A DNA stretch of 64,000 bases from Pseudomonas sp. N40(2020) (GCF_014472415.1 NZ_JACSZV010000020.1:1-64000); one strand, 5' to 3'. Counted from the stretch's first letter, positions 16,226 to 24,693 are shown. The notes: a model not told the origin generated them from the letters alone. A program made the numbers and translations.

Positions 16226-17373
16226 CGGATCAACTCCCATGAAAAGTTCACGTTCACGGCAGCAGAGAAATTAACCGCGATACCGTTAGCGTAATCGGTC
16301 GGCCCGACACTCTTGAGCCCCATGCTGAACAGCAATTCGTCACTGGCGGCATTGGCTGCGCCCCACGTGTGTTCGGCCTGGTACGCCTGCCACAGCGAGC
16401 GTAATTCGTTATGGTCGAAGCTGGCGGTCAATGTCGAAACCGTTGTATCGCTGACCACGTTGCTGGAGAAAATCAGCACCGAGGCGCCTGGGGTTGCCCA
16501 GCCATCCCAGTTGCCAGAGGTGCCTACAGTCGGATTCAGGTAGCAGTAATTGCCTCCCAACCAACCCGTCGGCGCAAAGCTCACACTGGTGATGCCGGTG
16601 GGATGCGGCGTGGGGTTACCCACCACCAATCGCGCCGCCCGGGCATGCGGATCAAGTGGCAAATAAACCACCCCATTGCCATTGACCGTCTGCGTCCAAG
16701 ACAAGCGACTTCGGTTGTAGATCGCTCTGACAATGGGAATAGAACCCGGTCCTGCCGTGACGACCCACGCCAGACAGATATCCAGCGGCGTGGACTGAAA
16801 ACCACCCCCCGCAGCCGCATTGACCGTGCCCTTCAAACCTTCCGGCGTAGCGTCATAGACCGTTCCGCGCTGCATGTAAAAGGTCAGCGCGCCACCGATT
16901 ACCTGAGCCCGCAAAAAATAGCCGGTGCTTGGCAGCAAATCGGGGCTGCTCCATACCGGAGTGGTAAATGTGCGCGAACGTCCCAACTGCCCAGCGACCA
17001 CTTCCTGGCCGAGGCTGATCAGCACGCCAGCCGGAATCGAGATCCGCCCGCCACTGGTGGCAACCGCTGCTGGCGTGATCGCCAGACGACCATCCGGCGT
17101 TGCAACCGTGGCAGTCGGCAAAGACCCGATCGGCAACGCCGAATCCAGATTCCAACCCTTGGCCGAAACACTCTGGATCGCCTGCAACAACTGATCGTAT
17201 TTCTTCTCGTCCGGCGTCAAATCCCCGGCCTTGATCACGTTGAGAATTTCCTGCGTAACGCCATTCCCCCACTCCGCCGGAATCAAAGACCCCGGCGTCC
17301 CCATCAACGGGTTCTCATCAACAAACTTCCCATTCACCAACCCGGCGCTGGGCACACTGTTCGGATAATCCAT
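16222..17373 (-). CDS. Tail fibre 1
   Basis: A 383-residue fibre, the first after the baseplate genes and hence in the position of the standard fibre of Mu-like tails. The anchor (MDYPNSVPSAGLVNGKFVDE, then GTPGSLIPAEWGNGVTQEIL) is residues 1-46. The rest is beta-rich with no domain I can name; it has PVWSSPDLLPSTGYFLRAQV in the middle and a C-terminal tip with GNYCYLNPTVGTSGNWDG. Only this fibre and its chaperone lie upstream of the 15663-15688 terminator, so it may be the most abundant fibre of tailocin A. Confidence 0.85.
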   Translation of the reverse strand: MDYPNSVPSAGLVNGKFVDENPLMGTPGSLIPAEWGNGVTQEILNVIKAGDLTPDEKKYDQLLQAIQSVSAKGWNLDSALPIGSLPTATVATPDGRLAITPAAVATSGGRISIPAGVLISLGQEVVAGQLGRSRTFTTPVWSSPDLLPSTGYFLRAQVIGGALTFYMQRGTVYDATPEGLKGTVNAAAGGGFQSTPLDICLAWVVTAGPGSIPIVRAIYNRSRLSWTQTVNGNGVVYLPLDPHARAARLVVGNPTPHPTGITSVSFAPTGWLGGNYCYLNPTVGTSGNWDGWATPGASVLIFSSNVVSDTTVSTLTASFDHNELRSLWQAYQAEHTWGAANAASDELLFSMGLKSVGPTDYANGIAVNFSAAVNVNFSWELIR

Positions 17374-17384
17374 CCCATCACTCC

Positions 17385-17990
17385 CTAGTCATAATTGATG
17401 TGCACCTTGGTATGCGCCGGCGCACTGCGGTGGATCAGGCATTCCAGCGCCGAGCCCGGGTTCACGCCGAAACGCTCCCCCCAATAGCTCGCGCCAAACC
17501 GCCGACCAAGCAGCAAGCGCCCGCCGGTATTCAGCGTCCACATGAACTGCGCTTCCCAAGTACCGAAATGCGCAGCACCGAACCGTGCACGGCCCATGCG
17601 TGGGGCTTCGTGTTCGGTGATGCTGGCGTTGGGGTAGCCCTGGCTTTTGGCGATTTCGAGGTAGTAGCCGACGGCCTGGCTGCCGACCGCGAGCAAGCGG
17701 CGGCGCACGGCGAGGCGGCGGTCATCGAACAATGGCGTGGCGCCGAGGCATGGGTCGGGCAGGTTCATCACCCGCTCCCAGTCCGGCACCAGTTCGCTGA
17801 CGCCGGCCGGGTCCATTTCGTTGAGCAGGTCGGCGGCGCGGGCGTCGAGGCGGGCCAGTTCGACGGCGACGCCTTGCAGCACTTCCTCCAGTTCCGGCAC
17901 TTGTTCCGGGTCCCATGCGGGACCTGCAGGCAACAGCGCACGCAACTGCGCCTGATATTGCGCGGCGGTTCTTATGCCCCCCATACGCAA
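17385..17990 (-). CDS. Baseplate/tail protein, Mu gp48-like (module A)
   Basis: A 201-residue protein of the YmfQ/DUF2313 (Mu gp48) family, which joins the baseplate rim to fibres. It begins with a helical part (QYQAQLRALLPAGPAWDPEQ), then LARLDARAADLLNEMDP and LPDWERVMNLPDPC-like motifs. Its start overlaps the gp47-like gene by 19 bases. The C-terminal part (FGAAHFGTWEAQFMW) is family-typical. Fibre 1 begins 11 bases downstream. Confidence 0.85.
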   Translation of the reverse strand: MRMGGIRTAAQYQAQLRALLPAGPAWDPEQVPELEEVLQGVAVELARLDARAADLLNEMDPAGVSELVPDWERVMNLPDPCLGATPLFDDRRLAVRRRLLAVGSQAVGYYLEIAKSQGYPNASITEHEAPRMGRARFGAAHFGTWEAQFMWTLNTGGRLLLGRRFGASYWGERFGVNPGSALECLIHRSAPAHTKVHINYD

Positions 17991-19018
17991 CCTCCGAAGG
18001 TCAGCAGTTCACTTTGCCCGGCCGGCACGTCAGCCGAAGGCGCGGTGAGCGTGTGATCGTATTCGCCACCAGCGCTGCTGATAGCTTCGCGGATATGGCT
18101 GATCAGCAACGGCACGCCGAGGTCGGCCTCGCGGTTATGCAGATCACGCAACTGCGCTTCTACAGCTGCGCGTACAGCGGTGGTGTCCGGGTTGACGCTT
18201 TTGAAGCGATACACCACCGGCACCTGAATCGGTCGCTGCACATGCACTTCGGCGGTGACCGGGCGCAGCGGTTCGATGTAGTCCTGAACCTCTGCCAGTT
18301 GCTCGTCGTTGGGCACCGGTTGCGGATCTTCGTCGCGCATGATGAACACCGTCACTGTGCCCGGCCCGAGCAAGCCGCCACGGCACCAGGCGCGGGTCAC
18401 GCCCGGCACTTCCAGCGCCCAGGTTTCGTAGTCGCTGGCCGAGCCGCCATGGGGAATGACGCGATAGGAACGAATCACCCGCGAGCGCAGCGATTCCAGG
18501 CTTTCGCGCGCCACGCCGCCACTGAGCCCCGGCGCCAAGACGATGAAGCTGTTGCCGACGATGCCGGCGATCGGTTGTACCGGAGTCAGCGCCAGACCCG
18601 CGTCGGCATTGCCCAGGCTGCCGGCATCCAGTGCAGCGATGGCGGTGCTGTTGCTGCCATTCACCGTGGTGCGCGAAGCGGTGACTTTGTAAGTACGACC
18701 GTCGCTCGATTGCAGCAACGTATCGACGTCGAGCACCGCACCGGCGGTCGCAGTAAAACTGACGCTGCCGGTGGCCACTTGCGCGGGTTTGCGTGGCTGG
18801 TTCAGGCGCAGTGCAGCGATGCGTTCCAGGGTCGATTCATCGGCCTTGTCCGGCAGGATCTGCTCGGCAATCCAGTCGAGATAACCGTACAGGCCATAAG
18901 CGGCGCCACCTAAGGTGCGGGCCAGCACTTGCGCATCGGACTGGCGCAGCGAATCGCCGGCCAGGTCGCTTTGGGTGCGCTTGATCAGCACCGGTAGCGA
19001 AGGGGTTTCAAACGGCAT
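17972..19018 (-). CDS. Baseplate J-like protein, Mu gp47 type (module A)
   Basis: A 348-residue baseplate wedge protein of the J/gp47 family. Family features include the N-terminal MPFETPSLPVLIKRTQSDL, ALRLNQPRKPAQVATGSVSF and ESLRSRVIRSYRVIPHGGSA. It would form the wedge that closes around the hub and holds the fibre-bearing rim. Overlaps at both ends with neighbours show a tightly packed operon. Confidence 0.92.
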   Translation of the reverse strand: MPFETPSLPVLIKRTQSDLAGDSLRQSDAQVLARTLGGAAYGLYGYLDWIAEQILPDKADESTLERIAALRLNQPRKPAQVATGSVSFTATAGAVLDVDTLLQSSDGRTYKVTASRTTVNGSNSTAIAALDAGSLGNADAGLALTPVQPIAGIVGNSFIVLAPGLSGGVARESLESLRSRVIRSYRVIPHGGSASDYETWALEVPGVTRAWCRGGLLGPGTVTVFIMRDEDPQPVPNDEQLAEVQDYIEPLRPVTAEVHVQRPIQVPVVYRFKSVNPDTTAVRAAVEAQLRDLHNREADLGVPLLISHIREAISSAGGEYDHTLTAPSADVPAGQSELLTFGGCVWGA

Positions 19019-19409
19019 AGATCACCTGCCAACTGTTATCGGGGTTGATGTCCAGACGTTCACCGTCGGCCAGGGTCAGGACCGTGCGCAGGTTCAAGCG
19101 CTGGGCGTCGAGGCGTTCGCTGATGATGTCGATGGCGCTGCAGTGGCCGTCGTCGATCAGCCATTGCAAGGCTTCACGGGCATAGAACTCGGCATCCATC
19201 TGGGTCTGTCGGGTCAGCTTGACCCGGCGCAACAGCCACAGCCGCGAGCCGATGCGGTCGTCGGCGACGGTGGGAAAGGTGTCGCCCCACCAGCCGTAGC
19301 GTTCGTCGTCGTCGAGGGCGTCGTCATCGGCGGCACGGCGCCAGGTGAACAGGCTGATGAGCACGGCACGGGTCAGCGCGGCGTGGAGGTTCTGGCTGAT
19401 GAACATCAC
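19008..19409 (-). CDS. Baseplate wedge protein, Mu gp46 type (module A)
   Basis: A 133-residue GP46-family protein (role like P2 gpW/T4 gp25). The motif ERYGWWGDTFPTVADDRIGS with SRLWLLRRVKLT is typical. It is placed between the gp45- and gp47-like genes, as in Mu and SfV. The start overlaps the previous stop by 4 bases. Confidence 0.9.
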   Translation of the reverse strand: MMFISQNLHAALTRAVLISLFTWRRAADDDALDDDERYGWWGDTFPTVADDRIGSRLWLLRRVKLTRQTQMDAEFYAREALQWLIDDGHCSAIDIISERLDAQRLNLRTVLTLADGERLDINPDNSWQVIYAV

Positions 19410-19915
19410 TTGCCTCCTGCCGGCGCACCGGTCTGGCCGTTGCCGGCCTGCACGCCGACGTGCACGTGTTTGATCTGGCTGATGCCGCCGGCGAGTTGAT
19501 CGCCAGTGGAAACGATTTTTCCGGTCTGATTAATGACTGGTGTATCGAAGTTCACAGCGGTACTGGCGCGGATATTCAGCGTGGTGGTTTCGATGTCGAT
19601 GATCCGCCCGCGCTTGAAGTGAATCTTGTCGCCCTCGTCGGTGTAGATCGCCACTTCGCCGGCGGCCAGTGATTGCAGGCGATAACGGCGGTCGGCGACT
19701 ACCAGGGCGATAGCGTGGGAACGATCACCGCCGAGGAAGGTGACGACGCCCTCGGCGCCAGCCAGCGGGTGGCTGGTGAAACCGTAGGGTTCGAAGTGCT
19801 CGAGGTCGTCGTTGACTTCCCCGGCGGTGAGGCGCATTTGCAGCGATTGCAGCTTGGATGCCGAATTGGCGAGCACGACAGTGCCGCGCGCCAGCAGGCG
19901 TGTCAGTAGGCTCAT
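19406..19915 (-). CDS. Baseplate spike protein V, Mu gp45 type (module A)
   Basis: A 169-residue baseplate assembly protein V (Mu gp45), part of the central puncturing spike. An OB-fold-like region (about 30-85) is followed by a beta-helical C-terminal part (DIETTTLNIRASTAVNFDTP) and a His-containing end (IKHVHVG). I chose ATG 19915 (MSLLTRLLARG); the twelve residues upstream are not part of the family. Confidence 0.88.
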   Translation of the reverse strand: MSLLTRLLARGTVVLANSASKLQSLQMRLTAGEVNDDLEHFEPYGFTSHPLAGAEGVVTFLGGDRSHAIALVVADRRYRLQSLAAGEVAIYTDEGDKIHFKRGRIIDIETTTLNIRASTAVNFDTPVINQTGKIVSTGDQLAGGISQIKHVHVGVQAGNGQTGAPAGGK

Positions 19916-19951
19916 GGGGTGTCCTTCAAAAAATGGGCACGACGCGGTCAA

Positions 19952-20042
19952 CTGTAGGAGTGAGCCTGCTCGCGATCGCGTCAGTGCAGTCGACCTTTCA
20001 GTGGCCGGTCTACCGCTATCGCGAGCAGGCTCACTCCTACAG
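19952..20042. repeat. REPIN (inverted REP pair)
   Basis: Two perfect 25-base inverted arms starting CTGTAGGAGTGAGCCTGCTC at 19952-19976 and 20018-20042, with a 41-base loop. It sits between the hub and spike genes of module A. It can fold into a long hairpin in DNA or RNA. Confidence 0.9.
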
Positions 20043-20050
20043 GGGCGGTG

Positions 20051-21100
20051 TCAGGCCGAAGTTTTTTTCGGTGGGATTGGATCAGGATCGAAGGTATGCG
20101 GCGGCGCGACTTGCAGGGTCGTCACCGCCCCCTGCGCCGACAGTGAATAAGTCACTTTCGAAATCAGCATGTCGCCCTCAAAATCGAGCACCGGATCCGT
20201 GACCTTGACCAGCGTGTTGTGGCGCCACAGATCACCGTTGGACTGACGCCAGCCCTGCACTTGATAAGTAGTGGACTGCGCCCTGCCCATTCGGGTGGCA
20301 CTTTCCCACTGGGCACGTTGCTGGGCCAACTCAAAGGTCAGCGCCGTACCTTCGTTAATGATGGTGGTGCGCCGACGCTTGAAGGTCAGATCGGCGGCGG
20401 TGGATTCAACCTCGCTGACCGCCGCCCCGCTCTTCTTATCGGAGCCTTTCTGCTGGCCGATCACCCGGTACTCGGAAAACACTTGGCTTTGATCCATCGG
20501 TGCATTGGCGGACAAAATGTTTTTGCCCAATTCCAGCGCATCACTCGCGCGGCCACCACTGCCAGGTTTGGCCAGCACCAGCCGGCCCTGCTCGTCATCG
20601 GTGGAAAATACCCGGAACAGCGAGAGCAAACGGTCGATCGATTGGAACACCGTTTCACCCGGCACGATGGTGTGCTTGGCCAGCCGCGCAGTCTCGGGGA
20701 TCTCGTTGACGACCATCAGCGAGTACTCCATCGCCAGCGCCTGCACGATGGTCAGCAACGGTTGTTCCTGCCATTGACCGGGCCGGTTGGTGGCAGCGCA
20801 ATCGACCAGGTCCTGAGTCTTGGAACTGCCTTCGATACTCAGGCTGATCTGCCGGCCGTCATAACGAATCGGCGCCTTGAACACGTAACCGGTGAGCACC
20901 AGATCCTTGCCGATCTTCACTTCGCACGGGTCGCCCGGTTTGATCCGCTGATCGACCGTCTGCCCCGGCCATTGCCAAGTGATGTCGAGTTTGAAGGTAC
21001 GGAACTGGCGCTCCAGATCAGCGGTGATCTCGACGCTTTTCCAGCCGCCGTACTCCATGTTGTTGACCGTCAGCGTGACGCGGTTATCCATCTCGCTCAT
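20051..21100 (-). CDS. Baseplate hub protein, Mu gp44 type (module A)
   Basis: A 349-residue hub protein (Mu gp44/gpP; role like P2 gpD), which forms the trimeric hub under the tail tube. It starts MSEMDNRVTLTVNNMEYGGW, and family traits include EYGGWKSVEITADLERQF and a later AQQRAQWESATRMGRAQ. It follows the gp43-like gene by 3 bases. A REPIN separates it from the spike gene downstream. Confidence 0.9.
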   Translation of the reverse strand: MSEMDNRVTLTVNNMEYGGWKSVEITADLERQFRTFKLDITWQWPGQTVDQRIKPGDPCEVKIGKDLVLTGYVFKAPIRYDGRQISLSIEGSSKTQDLVDCAATNRPGQWQEQPLLTIVQALAMEYSLMVVNEIPETARLAKHTIVPGETVFQSIDRLLSLFRVFSTDDEQGRLVLAKPGSGGRASDALELGKNILSANAPMDQSQVFSEYRVIGQQKGSDKKSGAAVSEVESTAADLTFKRRRTTIINEGTALTFELAQQRAQWESATRMGRAQSTTYQVQGWRQSNGDLWRHNTLVKVTDPVLDFEGDMLISKVTYSLSAQGAVTTLQVAPPHTFDPDPIPPKKTSA

Positions 21101-21103
21101 GGT

Positions 21104-22339
21104 TTACTCCCTGGACACTTTCACGTCGTTGGGTGAAAAGCCCGGATGGTTCATCTTGTTGCTCTGAGTCACTTGAGTCACCCGTGTGGCATCGGCAAAT
21201 TGCTTGTAGGCCACGACTAGCGCCGGCAGGTTTTCCTGGAACGACTTACTGACCTGACGCACACCGGATGACGCCACTGCCTTGAGATGCGCAATCAGCG
21301 CTTCCTTCACATCATTGATTGCCTGGTGATGCTTGGGATCGGCCTTGTCCAGCATCGGATCAATTGCCGCCCCGACAGCCTTCTGAAGAGCTTTCATCTC
21401 ATCGGTCACAGGCACTTCCTGACGGGTCACCGGTTGATTCGCCTGCTGAGCCAGCGAAGGTGTCGATGACAGTTTCACCGCAGGGGTCGCCACCGGCATC
21501 GACGCCACCCACTGCGCCACTTTGACCAGCAGGGTGTCCTGCACCAGATCGGCCATGGCTTGCGCCGCTGCGTTGGTGTCCTTGCCGGTGGTGATCTTCG
21601 GCGCATCAGCCTTGCGGATGGCTTCGAGTTGTTGGGACACGTCGGCAATCACGCCACGGTAGCCCTCCTTCGCGAATTCCTTGAGCTCCTTGATATCGCC
21701 GAGCAAGCCCTTGAACTCCGCCGCCACTTCCTTGGGCAGTTCCTTGACCGCTTTGACCAGTTCGGTGATCTGCCGGTATTGCTCGATCAGCGGTTTGAGC
21801 TGCTCCTTGATCACCTCATAAACCCCGGTGAGGCTGTTGCGCAGATTGGCGATGCCGATCCGCGCAGCCTTGATCAGGGTCATCGCCTGTTCGAACCGCG
21901 CTACCGCCGAACCCAGCAGCGTGTCGGCTTTCGACAACAAGACCTTCTGGGTGCTGACGGTGGCGGTCGGAAATGGCAGCGGCTGATCGGGATAGAACTT
22001 CAGCGCAAACGTCACCAACCCGCCGTCCTGGCGGGTGTGGGTCATGTCGCACTCGCCGACCTTGACTTGCAAGCGGCCGAGCCACGGATGCACCAGTTCA
22101 CCACTGCCCGCCTCCAGTGCCTTGAGCAGCTTGTCGCGCTGCTCCAGGCAATCAGGGCCGATGATGAACGCCGTCAGATCGTGGGTCTTGGCCTGCTGGC
22201 CGAGGTCCTCGAAAAACGGCAGGTCACGCTGCGGGTACTCATGCAACTGACCTTTGCGACCGACCGGGGTTTTCGCCTGATCGATCCAGAACCCGACACC
22301 GCGAAAGGATGCCGGCAACAAACGGTCACGCCAGTTCAT
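21104..22339 (-). CDS. DNA circularisation N-terminal protein, Mu gp43 type (module A)
   Basis: A 411-residue protein with the DNA_circ_N domain at the N-terminus (MNWRDRLLPASFRGVGFWID and PQRDLPFFEDLG). In Mu-like tails this gpN homologue is a tail/baseplate structural protein; no DNA role is expected in a particle without a head. ATG 22339 overlaps the tape measure gene by 14 bases; the in-frame upstream extension is not family-like. The middle is helical (about 170-300). Confidence 0.88.
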   Translation of the reverse strand: MNWRDRLLPASFRGVGFWIDQAKTPVGRKGQLHEYPQRDLPFFEDLGQQAKTHDLTAFIIGPDCLEQRDKLLKALEAGSGELVHPWLGRLQVKVGECDMTHTRQDGGLVTFALKFYPDQPLPFPTATVSTQKVLLSKADTLLGSAVARFEQAMTLIKAARIGIANLRNSLTGVYEVIKEQLKPLIEQYRQITELVKAVKELPKEVAAEFKGLLGDIKELKEFAKEGYRGVIADVSQQLEAIRKADAPKITTGKDTNAAAQAMADLVQDTLLVKVAQWVASMPVATPAVKLSSTPSLAQQANQPVTRQEVPVTDEMKALQKAVGAAIDPMLDKADPKHHQAINDVKEALIAHLKAVASSGVRQVSKSFQENLPALVVAYKQFADATRVTQVTQSNKMNHPGFSPNDVKVSRE

Positions 22340-23909
22340 TGGAACCTCCTGCCGACAGCGAGCGATAGCCGATGCGCGAAGACAGCGCCAGGCCCGGTTG
22401 ATTGGTTTGCGGTTGATCGGTACGCAGCCCCGCCGGCGCATTCTCGAAGCGCACGGTCAGGCCGCCTTCGAGTTGTGTGCGGTTGTTGGCGGCGCTTTGT
22501 TGGATCAGGGTATTGGAGGTTTGCGACAGTGAGCCGGCCTGCATAGGCGGTTTTTCCGGCAGGAGCCCCGGTGTTGCCAGGTTTCCCGGTACCGACAACT
22601 CGCTAGAGGTCGATTCACTGCTGCCCTTGAAAAACACCGGCGCCAACTCGCCTTTGCCTTCGGCATTAGTCTTCAGCTGAGCCTGAGTGAAGACATCCAC
22701 GCGGGCCTTGGCATCGGCAATCAGCTCGCCGAAACCGCCGTTGAAAAACGCCTTGATCGGTGCGATGGCGTCCTGAAACTTCTGCGCCCACTTTTCGATC
22801 CAGGCGGTAACGGGTGCCCAGTTCTCGATGATTTTTTCCAGTGGCGACCAGCCCAACTGCTCTCGAATAATCGCGTACATCGCCAGGAACGGCAGCTTGA
22901 TGTAATCCCAGATCGCCGTGAACACACTGACCACTCCGCCCCAGATTGCTTGAATCACCTCAAGCGGAGACCAATTGAAGAAGCCCTGAAGGAAGGCTTG
23001 CACAGGTACTGACACCGCCCTGAGCAAATCCCAGATCGATGAGAACAACCCCACCAACGGCATCCAGTTATTGATGATCAACCCTTGCGGCGAGTAGTTG
23101 AACCAGGTCTTGAAGAACTCGATCACCGGCACGGCAACAGCCTTGACGCCCTCCCACAACACAGAGAAAAACGCCGTGACTGGCCCCCAATTGCTGATCA
23201 ACTGTCCCAGCGGCGTGTAGCCGAACATAGTCTTGAAAAACTCCGCCATCGGGATGACAACCGGGGCAATCTTTTGCCAGAGGCCGATGAAAAACGTCGA
23301 GATCGGTTTCCAGTAAGCCACGATCAAACCGGCGGCCAAGGCAATGCCTGTGGCAATCAGCATGATCGGGTTGGCCTTCATCACCATGCTCATGACATCG
23401 AACACCTGGGTCGCTCCGGCCACGGCGGTTTGCATCGCTGAAAACGCGATGGCCCCCGCCGCCAGCCCCTGCACCAGCTCCGGGTTGTCATCGAGCAAAC
23501 TGCCGAACCCCGTCAGCATCGGCTCAAGGCCAACGACCACGGCACCGACCGCCGGCACCAGCGCGGCATTCACCGCATTGGAAACCTTCTCCATCGAAGC
23601 ACTGAACACGTTCATGTTCTGCGCGGCGACTTTCGGCGCGGCGGGCAGGTCGACGGTTTTCGCCGTCTCGCTGACTTCGGTCAATTTCCCCTGAAAGGCT
23701 GCCGCCGATTTGATGCCGTCCACGAACGGCGTGATCACGCTGCCGTCCTTGAACAACCCGCTGATATCGAGTTTGCCCAGACCGGTCTGCTCGAGGTTTT
23801 TCTTGAAGCTCTCGACCTTGGCCCGAAGGGCACCGAGTTTGGGCGACAGCTCATCGATGCCAGTAATCAGCACCGAGGTTTTCGGTTTGCTATCTGTGTC
23901 TGCCATCAC
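22326..23909 (-). CDS. Tail tape measure protein (module A)
   Basis: A 527-residue tape measure protein that sets tail length. After a helical N-terminal part it has hydrophobic segments (about 115-200) and then four tandem 41-residue repeats at about 220-385, each with a WxP or YTP/YSP and a Trp at fixed places (FGYTPLGQLISNWGP, FNYSPQGLIINNWMP, FNWSPLEVIQAIWGG, LGWSPLEKIIENWAP). The start overlaps the frameshifted chaperone end as ATGA. At about 0.15 nm per residue it predicts a tail near 80 nm, shorter than that of module B. Confidence 0.9.
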   Translation of the reverse strand: MMADTDSKPKTSVLITGIDELSPKLGALRAKVESFKKNLEQTGLGKLDISGLFKDGSVITPFVDGIKSAAAFQGKLTEVSETAKTVDLPAAPKVAAQNMNVFSASMEKVSNAVNAALVPAVGAVVVGLEPMLTGFGSLLDDNPELVQGLAAGAIAFSAMQTAVAGATQVFDVMSMVMKANPIMLIATGIALAAGLIVAYWKPISTFFIGLWQKIAPVVIPMAEFFKTMFGYTPLGQLISNWGPVTAFFSVLWEGVKAVAVPVIEFFKTWFNYSPQGLIINNWMPLVGLFSSIWDLLRAVSVPVQAFLQGFFNWSPLEVIQAIWGGVVSVFTAIWDYIKLPFLAMYAIIREQLGWSPLEKIIENWAPVTAWIEKWAQKFQDAIAPIKAFFNGGFGELIADAKARVDVFTQAQLKTNAEGKGELAPVFFKGSSESTSSELSVPGNLATPGLLPEKPPMQAGSLSQTSNTLIQQSAANNRTQLEGGLTVRFENAPAGLRTDQPQTNQPGLALSSRIGYRSLSAGGSNELA

Positions 23910-24070
23910 TGCACCTGCTGCATCGCATTGATCCGTTGCGCGTGCTCCAGCGATTCGCGGAGCACATCCAGTGGCCTGGCCATCATCTGTTCGGGGTCAA
24001 CCTTCCAGAACCAGGCCAGGTCATAGGCGACTGCGATCAGGTCGGTGATGGCGCCGACGCCGCACTCATG
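23906..24070 (-). CDS. Frameshift extension of the gp41-like chaperone (module A)
   Basis: The 54 codons read after a -1 shift at the TTTTTTC site: HECGVGAITDLIAVAYDLAW, then WFWK and a helical end closing with QQVQ. It has no good independent start and makes sense only as a fusion to the upstream 98-residue protein. The stop overlaps the tape measure start (ATGA). Such fused forms act as tape measure chaperones in many tails. Confidence 0.8.
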   Translation of the reverse strand, partial: HECGVGAITDLIAVAYDLAWFWKVDPEQMMARPLDVLRESLEHAQRINAMQQVQ

Positions 24071-24333
24071 AAAAAACTCGCAACAGCCCAGCTCAGCGCA
24101 TTGAGGTCCGCCAGATCCAACTGGTTGACCGACGACGGCGGAATGCCGGCGCACACGGCGATGTATTTGGCCGCCACGTCCATGTCGAGGCTGACCTCTT
24201 CGCTCTTGTCGATCTTGTACGGCAGCGCCTTGATCGCTCGCACTTCCTGCACCGTCGGACGGCGCAGGACGAGTTCGGTCAGGGGCTCGCCGTGAGCTTC
24301 GATCGCAACCTGAAGCTTCACGGCGCCGCTCAT
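24037..24333 (-). CDS. Tail assembly chaperone, Mu gp41 type (module A)
   Basis: A 98-residue tail assembly protein (Mu gp41-like) located between tube and tape measure genes, the universal place for the tape measure chaperone pair. Motifs are LTELVLRRPTVQEVRAI and SSVNQLDLADLNAL. A slippery heptamer TTTTTTC near the end lets a fraction of ribosomes shift -1 and make a longer fusion ending at 23906. The start overlaps the tube gene by 4 bases. Confidence 0.88.
   Translation of the reverse strand: MSGAVKLQVAIEAHGEPLTELVLRRPTVQEVRAIKALPYKIDKSEEVSLDMDVAAKYIAVCAGIPPSSVNQLDLADLNALSWAVASFFMSAASAPSPT
24070..24076 (-). promoter_or_regulatory. -1 ribosomal frameshift site (module A)
   Basis: The heptamer T-TTT-TTC, in zero frame AGT TTT TTC ATG, fits the X-XXY-YYZ rule. 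Shifting back one base gives a frame open for 54 codons that matches the second half of the chaperone pair. Confidence 0.82.
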
Positions 24334-24677
24334 TGCCAGGTCCCCTTGATGCCTTCGAACTTCAGTTCGATGGTGGCGTCATCGCCCTTGGAGACTGGTT
24401 CTTCAACCAGGTACGCACCGGCCAGAACATAGACTTTGCCGTTGCTGAATTCGCAGGTGACGGTGATGTCGGTGCCTTCGATCAGCTTCTTCAGCGGGAA
24501 ATCGGCGGTGTGCAGCGCGGTTACTTTGAACGACGGTGCGATGTCGGTTTCCTTGTAGAAGCCGGGTACGACGGTTTCGCGTTTTACGGCCATCAGCGGG
24601 GCTTCGCAGCCGCCGTTGATAGTCAGTTGCGCGCCGTCGACCTTGACGTAGCAGGTGCCTGCAATCAGTTGACCCAT
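24330..24677 (-). CDS. Tail tube protein, Mu gp40 type (module A)
   Basis: A 115-residue tube protein (Mu gpM family), which stacks as hexamers to form the inner tube driven through the target envelope. It begins MGQLIAGTCYVKVDGAQLTI and contains GFYKETDIAPSFKVTALHTA. ATG 24677 is preceded by GGGAG. It follows the sheath gene after a terminator-like hairpin. Confidence 0.9.
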   Translation of the reverse strand: MGQLIAGTCYVKVDGAQLTINGGCEAPLMAVKRETVVPGFYKETDIAPSFKVTALHTADFPLKKLIEGTDITVTCEFSNGKVYVLAGAYLVEEPVSKGDDATIELKFEGIKGTWQ

Positions 24678-24693
24678 GGTGTTACTCCCTTGA

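Noticed and set aside
9849..17373. CRISPR-like or diversity-generating retroelement explanation for the repeated fibre starts
   Set aside because: The repeats are 5' coding parts of separate genes spaced 1-2 kb apart; no reverse transcriptase, short spacer array or Cas gene is seen.
10914..17373. Site-specific invertase switching the fibres
   Set aside because: All five fibre genes point the same way, the repeated blocks are direct, and no invertase or recombinase gene lies in the island.
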